Source of the DNA: Gammaproteobacteria bacterium UBA2965
GTDB lineage: Bacteria; Pseudomonadota; Gammaproteobacteria; Pseudomonadales; Azotimanducaceae
DNA length: 64,000 nt
NCBI GenBank assembly: GCA_002348385.1
Contig: DEBD01000045.1
Span: 27,540-91,539 of the forward strand
Direction: 5' to 3'
Below, in pieces: positions 34,718 to 42,544 of this stretch; the stretch's first letter is position 1, and the number at the start of each line of letters is the position of its first letter. The position numbers and the translations under genes were made by a program. The notes beneath the pieces were generated by a model. It had not been told where the DNA came from and made no database searches. It saw only the letters and a list, made by a program, of their open reading frames with translations.

Positions 34718-35565
34718 GCGACGAACCCGAAGTTCCCACCACCGAACCACCCCAGGGCCCCGATTTGGTCCGAGTGCGCGAGTCAGATCGCGCTGCGGTG
34801 GCCCTGGTGCGCGGCGAGGTGGTGACAGAGCTGCCCACCGATCTGTACATACCCCCCGACGCACTGGAGGTGTTCCTCGAAACCTTCGAGGGGCCACTGG
34901 ATCTGCTGTTGTATCTCATCCGTCGAGAGAATCTGCCCATCCTGGACATCAAGGTGGCCGAGATCACGGCGCAGTACATGAGCTACATCGAGCTGATGCA
35001 CGCCATGCAGCTGGAGCTGGCCGGTGATTATCTGGTGATGGCGGCCATGCTGGCCGAGATCAAGTCGCGCATGCTGCTGCCCCGGCCGGTCGGCGCGGAA
35101 GAGGATGAAGACGACCCGCGGGCCGAACTCATCCGCCGGCTGCAGGAGTACGAGCAGATCAAATCGGCGGCGGAGGATCTCGCCCAGCTGCCACGCATGG
35201 AGCGCGACATCTTCCCGGCCCAGGCGGAAAAGCCGGAGCTGGTTCGTCAGCACGCCGAGCCCGAGGTGGACCTGCGCGAGGTGCTGGTGTCGCTGGCCGA
35301 GGTGCTCAAGCGCGCCGAAATGTATGAGAAGCACAACGTGCAGCTCGAGGCACTGTCGGTGCGCGAGCGTATGTCGTCGATATTGAGCGGGGTCAACGAG
35401 GCGACCGACTTCGTACCGTTCACCGATTTGTTTACCGCGGAAGAGGGACGCATGGGCGTGGTGGTCAGTTTTCTGGCCCTCACGGAGCTGATCCGCGAGG
35501 GGCTTCTCGACTTCGTGCAGAACGTGCCGTTCGCACCCATCTATGTACGCGCAGCAGGAGAGTAG
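34714..35565 (+). CDS. scpA: Segregation and condensation protein A
   Basis: ScpA is the kleisin subunit that joins SMC and ScpB into the chromosome-condensing complex. The N-terminal kleisin motif FEGPLDLLLYLIRRENLPILDI is at about residues 59-80, and a C-terminal winged-helix segment (VVVSFLALTELIREGLL) follows. An acidic middle carries the linker. 283 residues; preceded by an extra ~50-residue N-terminal tail. Coupled by overlap to trpS and three bases before scpB. Confidence 0.93.
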   Translation: MSDEPEVPTTEPPQGPDLVRVRESDRAAVALVRGEVVTELPTDLYIPPDALEVFLETFEGPLDLLLYLIRRENLPILDIKVAEITAQYMSYIELMHAMQLELAGDYLVMAAMLAEIKSRMLLPRPVGAEEDEDDPRAELIRRLQEYEQIKSAAEDLAQLPRMERDIFPAQAEKPELVRQHAEPEVDLREVLVSLAEVLKRAEMYEKHNVQLEALSVRERMSSILSGVNEATDFVPFTDLFTAEEGRMGVVVSFLALTELIREGLLDFVQNVPFAPIYVRAAGE

Positions 35566-35568
35566 GTC

Positions 35569-36351
35569 ATGGTAGACCGCGTGAATCCCGACAAGCTCAA
35601 GGCCATCATCGACGCGGCCCTGCTGGCCGCCGGCGAGCCACTCAGCGTGAACCAGCTTGCCAAGCTGTTCAGGCTGGGGGAGCTGCACCCTCAGGAAGGC
35701 CGCGATCAGATCCGGGAGGCGCTCAAGGAGCTGGAAGCGGCGGCGCAAGGGCGCGGCTATCGCCTGCGGCGCGTGGCCAGCGGCTATCGCTATCAGGTGT
35801 GCCAGGAACTGAGCTTGTGGGTGAGCCGCCTGTGGGACGAAAAGCCCCCTCGCTACTCCCGCGCGTTGCTGGAAACCCTGGCGCTCATCGCTTACAAGCA
35901 GCCGGTCACGCGGGGTGACATCGAGCAGATTCGCGGCGTCAGCGTGAGCCCGAACATCATGCGTACCCTGCTAGAGCGCGGCTGGGTGAAGGTGGTCGGG
36001 CAGCGCGAGGTACCCGGGCGGCCATCGCTGTACGGCACCACGCGTGCATTTCTGGATTATTTCGATCTCAAGAACTTGAGCGAGCTGCCGCCGCTCAACG
36101 AGATTCGCGAGCTCATCGAGCCGCTGGTGGTGGAAGAAGCACCGGAGCAGGCGGCTGACGGGCAGCCGGTGGAGGTGCAGATCGCGGCGGCGGAAACTTC
36201 CGAAGACCTCGCGTCGGCGGCGGCCGCTGACGCGGTTGACGGCGCCGAGCCCGACACACCCGATGCTGTGGAAGACGAGCGTCCGTCCGCTGAGGTGGTG
36301 GTGCTGCCCACGGCCTCCGTCTCTCCGCAGGGCAGTGGGGGCGCGCACTAA
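35569..36351 (+). CDS. scpB: Segregation and condensation protein B
   Basis: ScpB forms a dimer with two winged-helix domains that binds the ScpA kleisin. Visible: KAIIDAALLAAGEPLSVNQL and ALLETLALIAYKQPVTRGDIEQIRGV, plus PGRPSLYGTTRAFLDYF. Residues after ~190 form a long acidic, Ala/Asp/Glu-rich tail, an unstructured extension common in gammaproteobacterial ScpB. Start ATG 35569 follows the scpA stop by three bases. Confidence 0.92.
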   Translation: MVDRVNPDKLKAIIDAALLAAGEPLSVNQLAKLFRLGELHPQEGRDQIREALKELEAAAQGRGYRLRRVASGYRYQVCQELSLWVSRLWDEKPPRYSRALLETLALIAYKQPVTRGDIEQIRGVSVSPNIMRTLLERGWVKVVGQREVPGRPSLYGTTRAFLDYFDLKNLSELPPLNEIRELIEPLVVEEAPEQAADGQPVEVQIAAAETSEDLASAAAADAVDGAEPDTPDAVEDERPSAEVVVLPTASVSPQGSGGAH

Positions 36352-36372
36352 CGTGTGCGGGCGAGTTCGGTT

Positions 36373-37200
36373 ATGGGAGAAAAGCTGCAAAAGCGCCTGG
36401 CCGCCCTAGGCCTGGGTTCCCGACGCGAGATTGAAACCTGGATAGCCGCCGGCCGCGTGGCGGTGAACGGCGAGCTGGCCCATCTGGGCCAGCGCGTGGA
36501 GGACGCCGACCGTATCGACGTGGACGGCAAGCGCGTGGTCGCCAAGACATCGGTTACCCCCAGGGTGCTCATCCTCAACAAGCCGGCGGGCGTCATCTGC
36601 ACCCGGCGCGACCCGGAAGGCCGCACCACGGTATTCGACGAGCTGCCCAAATTGCGCGGCGGTCGCTGGATCAGCGTGGGCAGGCTCGACATTCAGACCA
36701 CCGGACTGCTGCTGCTCACCAACGATGGGGCGCTGGCCGACAAGTTGATGCGGCCGGCCACGGGGCTCGATCGCGAGTATGCGGTTCGCGTGAACGGCAA
36801 GCTGAGCGAGTCCCAGCAAGCCCGTCTGCGCGATGGGGTGACCATCGATGGGGAGATTCTCAGATTCAGCGACGTGCAGTACTACAACGGCAAGGGCGTA
36901 AACCACTGGTATCACGTGGTGGTGATGGAGGGGCGCAACCGCGAGGTGCGGCGTCTGTTCGAAAGCGTGGGCCTGGTGGTGAGTCGGCTGAAGCGGGTTC
37001 GCTTCGGGCCGGTGGTGCTGCCCTCAAGCCTGGCCCGCGGACGCGTGGCCGAACTCGGGGCCGCCGATCTCAAATCGCTCTACGGCCTGCTTAAACTGCC
37101 CTACGCGGCCGGTGCGCGGCCGCGGGCGGGCGAAAGAAACACGGGAAGTGGCAAGAAGGAGAAGACTTACCTACTGCCGTATCCCGAGCTCCCCGTATAG
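36373..37200 (+). CDS. rluB: 23S rRNA pseudouridine-2605 synthase
   Basis: RluB makes pseudouridine 2605 in 23S rRNA. An N-terminal S4 RNA-binding domain (EKLQKRLAALGLGSRREIE) precedes a RsuA/RluB catalytic domain with the Asp in GRLDIQTTGLLLLTND. The NKPAGVICT block and the EGRNREVRRLFESVG block are present. I prefer the ATG at 36373; an in-frame GTG at 36355 adds six residues. A basic tail ends the protein. The last 30 bases are overlapped by a small antisense gene. Confidence 0.93.
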   Translation: MGEKLQKRLAALGLGSRREIETWIAAGRVAVNGELAHLGQRVEDADRIDVDGKRVVAKTSVTPRVLILNKPAGVICTRRDPEGRTTVFDELPKLRGGRWISVGRLDIQTTGLLLLTNDGALADKLMRPATGLDREYAVRVNGKLSESQQARLRDGVTIDGEILRFSDVQYYNGKGVNHWYHVVVMEGRNREVRRLFESVGLVVSRLKRVRFGPVVLPSSLARGRVAELGAADLKSLYGLLKLPYAAGARPRAGERNTGSGKKEKTYLLPYPELPV

Positions 37201-37335
37201 GCTCATCTCTTCTGCGGCCATTTCGGCCTGGATCTGCAGCGCTATCTTGAGGGTCTTGTAGAACGCGCGAGCGTCTCGCGGTTCGTCGTCCAACAGTCCT
37301 TCCTCATGCTCGTAGTCCCAGTTCGGCTCTTCCAT
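37171..37335 (-). CDS. Small acidic protein overlapping the rluB 3' end, unknown function
   Basis: The 54-residue frame starts at ATG 37335 and reads MEEPNWDYEHEEGLLDDEPRD, then an amphipathic helix rich in Ala/Lys/Gln ending GELGIRQ. It is strongly acidic. Its last 30 bases are antisense to the rluB end, a convergent overlap. Composition and helix pattern look real, and short acidic proteins of this kind recur beside rluB, but I cannot assign a function. An AGGG element is about 10 bases before the start. Confidence 0.5.
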   Translation of the reverse strand: MEEPNWDYEHEEGLLDDEPRDARAFYKTLKIALQIQAEMAAEEMSLYGELGIRQ

Positions 37336-37704
37336 ACCGGCAAATCCCTGTGCTTTGTTGTTGGTTGCTAGATGTTATTGAGTGGCCCCTGCAAGGCTGT
37401 GACGCAGGTCTCGAATTTAGGGAACTATTTCGCCGTGGGCGGTTGTACGGTGGATCGTTAAACGTAGGGGCACGGTGGTGAGAAAGAACGATAAAGCGCG
37501 AATGCTGGTTTGGGTGGCAGGCCTGTTCCCGGCCGCCTGGCTCACCGAACACACCGGGCGCATCCGTTATCACTGCGATTGGGCGCTCAACGTTGTGCCC
37601 CGATCGAGGTCGGCCCGCGCGCACCTTTCCCTGTCCTGCGCTTTGGCATACCCTCGGCTCGGCGAATTTCGAGCACCGATGCAACAATAAAGGGGGGGAA
37701 CGCG
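37336..37704. other. 369-base non-coding stretch before an SDR gene
   Basis: No convincing gene is seen. A 71-codon frame at 37475-37690 (GTG start) has an odd composition and no homology that I can recognise. The region must carry the promoter of the SDR at 37705 and possibly that of the small gene ending at 37335. I see no clear hairpin, repeat or tRNA. Confidence 0.5.
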
Positions 37705-38469
37705 ATGGGGCGAGTAACGGACAAGGTAGCGATCGTCACTGGTGGCGCATCCAATCCCGGGCTGGGCCGGACCACGGCGCTCACCCTGGGGCGAGAGGGC
37801 GCCAAGGTGGTGGTGACTGACCTGGATCTGGAGGGTGCCGAAGCCTGCGCGGCAGAGATCCGCGACGCGGGGGGCGAGGCCCTGGCCCTGCACCAGGATG
37901 TCACTGACGAGGGCCGCTGGCAGGAAGTGATTGCACAGACGGTGGCCGCATATGGGCGCCTGGATGTGATGGTGAACAACGCCGGCATCGCCGTGCTGAT
38001 GCCTATGTCTCAGATGACGCTGGCCGATTGGAACAAGCAGATCGACGTGAATCTCACCAGCGTATTTCTCGGCTGCAAGTACGCCATGGAAGCCATGCGC
38101 GAAAGCGGTGGTGGCTCGCTGATTAACCTCTCTTCGGTGGCGGGTCTGGTGGGACTGCAGAACTGCGTTGCATACGGGGCGGCCAAAGGCGGCGTGCGCA
38201 TCATGTCCAAATCCATCGCGCTGGAGGGTGCGAAGGACAACATTCGCTGCAACTCAGTGCACCCCGGTGTGATCTGGACAAACATGCAGGCGCAAGCCAC
38301 AGGCAGCGCCGACATGAGCGATGCCCGCGTGCCCCCGGAGCGCGTGCCCCTGGGGCGCGTGGGTCAGCCCGAGGACATTGCCAACAGCATTTTGTATCTG
38401 GCCTCGGATGAAGCGAGCTACGTCACCGGCACCGAACTCACTGTAGATGCGGGCATGACGGCGCAGTAG
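37705..38469 (+). CDS. Short-chain dehydrogenase/reductase (FabG-like)
   Basis: A 254-residue classical SDR with TGGASNPGLGRTTA, an Asp after the second strand (DLDL, NAD preference), NNAGIAV, NLSSVAG, YGAAKGG (catalytic Tyr-x-x-x-Lys) and a C-terminal DAGM. It probably oxidises a secondary alcohol in lipid or xenobiotic metabolism. It stands alone with a purine-rich AGGGGGGG ribosome site and no operon partner on the plus strand. Confidence 0.88.
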   Translation: MGRVTDKVAIVTGGASNPGLGRTTALTLGREGAKVVVTDLDLEGAEACAAEIRDAGGEALALHQDVTDEGRWQEVIAQTVAAYGRLDVMVNNAGIAVLMPMSQMTLADWNKQIDVNLTSVFLGCKYAMEAMRESGGGSLINLSSVAGLVGLQNCVAYGAAKGGVRIMSKSIALEGAKDNIRCNSVHPGVIWTNMQAQATGSADMSDARVPPERVPLGRVGQPEDIANSILYLASDEASYVTGTELTVDAGMTAQ

Positions 38470-38502
38470 CGTGCGCGGCGGGTGCCGGCGCCAATGCGCC
38501 GG

Positions 38503-39342
38503 TCAGGAGCGATACAGCTGTACGTTGCCAGCACCCGCATGCTGGGCTGACCTCAGCGCTTCGCGCGCCTGCGCCATGACTTCCCCGGCACTGCGCGCGT
38601 AGCAGGTTTTAGCCAGCCCCATGCATGCCGTGAGCCGCGTGGTGGCGGTGCCATCGCGCACCTGCAGCCGCGCGATCAGCTTATGGATCTTGTCTGCTAC
38701 CCGCATGGCCGACCCTTCCGTTGTCTGGGGTAACAAAACCGCCACCACTGCTTCGTCGATCTGAAACACGCCATCGGCCTCACCCAGGTGCTCATCGATC
38801 TGCTGTTGCATGGCAGCTAACAGCGCCTGTGCCCATTGGGATCCGTCGCGTGTGCGGATGGCGGAGAAGCCATCCAGGCTGATCAGCAGCAGGGTGTCGT
38901 CGATGCCGTCGTCGTAGCTGACCTCCATCTGAGCGGCCTCCACGGCTTCGTCGCTCAAACCCTTGACGGCCCGACGGTGCCGCAAGGCGTTGCTGATGGG
39001 TGAGAGGGCCAGCGCGGTGAGGTCCTCGGCCTTGCCCAGTGATTTCCTGGTGATGGTTTGGCGAAACCACAACACCAGCTCCCCCAGGTTCCGTTCCTGG
39101 TAGTTGAGGTGATAGGTGACGGAGTGTGGCCCAGTCTCGCCCAGCTTCAGGTCCACTTTGTCTGTGGGATTGCGAAAGCGCAGGCCGACGCAGCGCAGCA
39201 GAGAGTGCGCCTGGGTGTAGAGCGTGCGTAGCAGATCTCCCAGCACCAGGTGGTGGTGCTGGGCGCGAGACAGGTTGAACGCCTCACGCGGGCTCAACTG
39301 CGTGAGGGCGCCGCTGGTTTTGAGCTTGGTAATCGATGCCAT
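38503..39342 (-). CDS. GAF-like plus degenerate GGDEF domain protein
   Basis: The N-terminal half (about 20-120) resembles a GAF-type sensor. The C-terminal half has GGDEF-domain secondary structure ending VAVLLPQTTEGSAMRVADKI, but the signature is FQIDEAVVAVLLP (193-205) instead of RxGGDEF. Without the two glycines and the Glu it should not synthesise cyclic-di-GMP; it may bind or be purely regulatory. It is isolated between an SDR gene and yciK. Confidence 0.72.
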   Translation of the reverse strand: MASITKLKTSGALTQLSPREAFNLSRAQHHHLVLGDLLRTLYTQAHSLLRCVGLRFRNPTDKVDLKLGETGPHSVTYHLNYQERNLGELVLWFRQTITRKSLGKAEDLTALALSPISNALRHRRAVKGLSDEAVEAAQMEVSYDDGIDDTLLLISLDGFSAIRTRDGSQWAQALLAAMQQQIDEHLGEADGVFQIDEAVVAVLLPQTTEGSAMRVADKIHKLIARLQVRDGTATTRLTACMGLAKTCYARSAGEVMAQAREALRSAQHAGAGNVQLYRS

Positions 39343-39469
39343 TTTTTGTCGGCCCCCTCCGACAATTTTTTTGGCGATTTACCCGGCATATTAGCAAGCG
39401 TTCGTGGGGGCGAGTTGCTGATAATGCAAAGCTATGTAAATACTTGGCCTTGCTCCGCAGGCCCTATTT

Positions 39470-40273
39470 TCAAGGGCCTGGCCAGTCTCTAGCGTCCAGC
39501 GCCTGGCCGCTGACGGAGTCGCTTGCGGACTCCATGAGGTAGACGAGCAGGTCCAGCTTGACCTCCGGCATGGGCACTTCGGCGGGATCTTCGCCGGGAT
39601 AGGCGGTGGCGCGCAGCGCGGTGCGGGTGGCGCCAGGATTCAGGCTGTTCACCTTGAGGTCGCCAACGCCTTCGTGCTCGTCTGCGAGTACCTCCATGAA
39701 TCCTTCCAGCGCGTGCTTGGCCACGGCATACGCCCCCCAGTAGGCGCGGCCCTTGCGCCCGACGGTGGAGGACATCAGCACCACGGAGGCCTTGGGTTCT
39801 GCCTGCTGCATCAGAGGCAACAGCGCCTTGCTGAGCACGAACGGCGCGATGGCATTCACCTGCATCACTTCCATCCACTCGTGGGTTGGGAAGTGTCCCA
39901 CCGGCACCTTGGGTCCTAGCACAGACGCGTTGTGCAGCAGGCCGTGCAGCGTGCCGTAGCCGCCGGCGATGGCGTCGTGCAGAGCAGCCGCATTGTCGTC
40001 ATTCAATGCGCGCAGATCGCAAGGCACGATCACCGGGCGGGTATCGGTATTGGCTTCGATCCAGTCGAACACCACTTCCAGGGGGCCACGCCGGCGCCCC
40101 AGCAGGATTACGTTGGCGCCGTAGCAGGCATACGTCTTGGCGGCGCTGGCTCCGATGCCGCTGCCCGCGCCGGTCACCAGAATGTTGCGCCCGGCCAGGC
40201 AAGCCTCGGCGGGTTGGTAGCGCCAGTTCTGCCGGGCTTCAGCCAGCTCGGGATAGTCAGGTTTTGGTGGCAT
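39470..40273 (-). CDS. yciK: YciK-family SDR oxidoreductase
   Basis: The 267-residue SDR has TGAGSGIGASAA, the NASVLGP motif where NNAG would be, SS-T-V-G-R (catalytic Ser), YAVAK (Tyr-x-x-x-Lys) and an N-terminal lead NWRYQP. The order ubiG then yciK with ubiG overlapping by 17 bases matches Pseudomonas, except that mupP, which normally lies between, is absent. The biochemical role of YciK is unknown. Confidence 0.88.
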   Translation of the reverse strand: MPPKPDYPELAEARQNWRYQPAEACLAGRNILVTGAGSGIGASAAKTYACYGANVILLGRRRGPLEVVFDWIEANTDTRPVIVPCDLRALNDDNAAALHDAIAGGYGTLHGLLHNASVLGPKVPVGHFPTHEWMEVMQVNAIAPFVLSKALLPLMQQAEPKASVVLMSSTVGRKGRAYWGAYAVAKHALEGFMEVLADEHEGVGDLKVNSLNPGATRTALRATAYPGEDPAEVPMPEVKLDLLVYLMESASDSVSGQALDARDWPGP

Positions 40274-40958
40274 AGAGCATGTAGTTTACGTCTACGTCGG
40301 ACGACAGCGTGCATCGCCGCGTGAACGGGTTGTAGCGCACACCCACGATCTCCTGCAGCGCCAGACCTGCGTCGCGCACCGCGCGCGCCAGCTCCGAGGG
40401 CCGTATCAGCTTGTCGTAGTCGTGGGTGCCCTTGGGCAGCAGCCCCAGCACGTATTCGGCGGCCACGATGGCCAGCGCATAGGATTTGGGATTGCGGTTG
40501 ATGGTGGAGAAAATGACGCTGCCGCCCGGGGCGGTAAGCGCCGCGCAGGCGCGCACCGTGGACGCGAAGTCGGGCACGTGCTCAAGCATCTCCAGACAGG
40601 TGACGGTAGCAAAGCCCTCCGGCCGCTCCGCCGCCATCGCTTCTGCGGTGCTGGCCAGGTACTCCACCTCGGCGCCGCTTTCCATGGCGTGCAGCCGTGC
40701 CACGTTGAGCGGCTTGTCTGCCATGTCGATACCCGTCACCTGCACGCCCAGCCCCGCCATGGCTTCCGTGAGCAGCCCACCGCCGCAACCTACGTCCAGC
40801 ATGGGGCCGGCGCTGAGATCGGTGTGTTCCTGAATATAGGCCACCCGCACCGGATTGATGTCGTGCAGCGGTTTGAAATCACCTTCCGGATCCCACCAGC
40901 GGTGCGCGAGTGCTTCGAACTTCAGTAGCTCATCAGGGTCGACGTTGGCTTTACTCAC
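40257..40958 (-). CDS. ubiG: Ubiquinone biosynthesis O-methyltransferase
   Basis: UbiG carries out both O-methylations of ubiquinone synthesis. The SAM motif LDVGCGGGLLTEAMA (about residue 54) and TCLEMLEHVPDF, plus HRWWDPEGDFKPLHDINP near the N-terminus, identify it. 233 residues. The GTG at 40958 overlaps the stop of the upstream deaminase gene (GTGA); a longer frame to 41060 is unlikely. Confidence 0.93.
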   Translation of the reverse strand: MSKANVDPDELLKFEALAHRWWDPEGDFKPLHDINPVRVAYIQEHTDLSAGPMLDVGCGGGLLTEAMAGLGVQVTGIDMADKPLNVARLHAMESGAEVEYLASTAEAMAAERPEGFATVTCLEMLEHVPDFASTVRACAALTAPGGSVIFSTINRNPKSYALAIVAAEYVLGLLPKGTHDYDKLIRPSELARAVRDAGLALQEIVGVRYNPFTRRCTLSSDVDVNYMLYATKT

Positions 40959-42274
40959 GACGCGATCCTGCCTTGCCAGCTTGCCACGTCGGCCAACACA
41001 GCGGGTTCTTCCAAGGTGGTCAGTTGTCCTTCCTGCAGCAGGCGCCGGCCGCCAATCCACACGTCGGATACCGCACCCCCCGCGTGGGTGTGCACCAGTT
41101 GGGCGATAGGGTCGTACAGCGGCTGAAAGCGTGGCGCGCTTAAATCCACAGCCACCATATCGGCCGCTTTGCCTGCCTCCAGAGTGCCGGTGTCATCCTC
41201 GATACCCAATGCGCGCGCTCCGCCCAGGGTAGCCAGCTCCACGGCCAGTGGCGCCGGGAAAGCGCTGGCATCACCACTCTGATGCTTGCCCAGCAGCACC
41301 GCCAGGCGGGCTTCCGCCAGCAGATCCAGGCCGTTGTTGGAGGCCGCGCTGTCCGTGCCCAGCCCCACCTGCACGCCGGCGCGCATCAGCTGTGGCGTCG
41401 GACACATGCCGCTGGCTAGCTTGAGATTGGAATAGGGGCAGTGCACCACCTTTACACCGTTCTCGGCCATCAGCTCGATCTCCTCGCCGGTGAGCTGGGT
41501 GGCATGCACCGCCTGCAGCCGCGGCCCGAGCAGGCCGTGCTCGGACAGATAACGCACCCAGCTGGTGCCCACCCGCGATTTGGCGTCAGCCACTTCTTCG
41601 GCGGTCTCGTGCAGATGAATCTGCACGTTGGCGCCCAGCTCCTCTGAGTACATCAGAATCCTGTCCAGGTCCGCGGCCGAGACCGTGTAGGCGGCATGAG
41701 GCCCGAACGCGATGCCGATGGTGGGGTCGGCACGGTACGCATCGTGCAGGGCCAGGCCCTTGTGAAAACCCTCGTCGGAGTTGGCGCTCCAGGCGTTGGG
41801 AAACTCGATGATGGGAAACGCAATCTGCGCGCGCATGCCCACTTCGGCCGCCACCGCCGCGGTCACCTCAGGAAAGAAGTACATGTCTGAAAAGCAGGTA
41901 GTGCCGGACCGCAGCATCTCGATCATGGCCAGGCGCACCCCGGTGCGCACGAAGTGTTCGTCCACCCAGCGCGCCTCGGTGGGCCAGATCTGCTCCGAGA
42001 GCCACGTAGACAGCTCGGTGTCTTCCGCGAACCCTCGCAGCAGGCTCATGGCCGCGTGGCCATGAGCGTTGATCAGACCGGGCATCAGTGCGTGGTGCGG
42101 CAGGCTGACCACCTCACCGGCCTGAAACTCCGCATGGATGTGCTCGGAGTCGCCGAGCTTGCAGATGCGACCCGCGTGCACGGCGATGCTGGCGGAACGC
42201 AGGACGGCGTTGCTGGGGGCCACGGGGAGCATCCAGCCGGCGTCGATGATGAAGTCGCAGGGGGTGGTGGGCAT
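40955..42274 (-). CDS. mtaD: 5-methylthioadenosine/S-adenosylhomocysteine deaminase (TRZ/ATZ family)
   Basis: This amidohydrolase has the metal ligands GLINAHGH, GPHAAYTV, HLHET and GTDSAASNN expected for MTA/SAH deaminases. It would convert methylthioadenosine to methylthioinosine in the purine salvage from polyamine synthesis, or deaminate SAH. It is 439 residues with ATG at 42274; GTG at 42277 is possible. It overlaps ubiG, in agreement with Pseudomonas order, and is divergent from gyrA. Confidence 0.85.
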   Translation of the reverse strand: MPTTPCDFIIDAGWMLPVAPSNAVLRSASIAVHAGRICKLGDSEHIHAEFQAGEVVSLPHHALMPGLINAHGHAAMSLLRGFAEDTELSTWLSEQIWPTEARWVDEHFVRTGVRLAMIEMLRSGTTCFSDMYFFPEVTAAVAAEVGMRAQIAFPIIEFPNAWSANSDEGFHKGLALHDAYRADPTIGIAFGPHAAYTVSAADLDRILMYSEELGANVQIHLHETAEEVADAKSRVGTSWVRYLSEHGLLGPRLQAVHATQLTGEEIELMAENGVKVVHCPYSNLKLASGMCPTPQLMRAGVQVGLGTDSAASNNGLDLLAEARLAVLLGKHQSGDASAFPAPLAVELATLGGARALGIEDDTGTLEAGKAADMVAVDLSAPRFQPLYDPIAQLVHTHAGGAVSDVWIGGRRLLQEGQLTTLEEPAVLADVASWQGRIAS

Positions 42275-42544
42275 CACGGGATTATAGACGTAGGCTTCGG
42301 CGTTTCGAATCGTTTAGGTTGATCGGCGTCTCCCTCCCAGAAGGGAGTGGCTAGGATCGTCGCAGCGCAGGCGCAGGCAAGCGCCGCCGGCGGTCGAGAG
42401 GTCACATTACTGCAAAACTCCGTCGCTCACCTGCGCTTGGGGTCGAGTGGTGGTGGGCGATTAGCGAGGTGTTGAGGTATGGTTTTCTGCGGTTTCCCCT
42501 CCCGCTTCGTGGTAAAATGGAGCGCTTTCTGACGCCGCCTCTTT

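Noticed and set aside
37475..37690. 71-codon frame upstream of an SDR gene
   Set aside because: Start GTG, unusual composition and no recognisable motif; likely chance.
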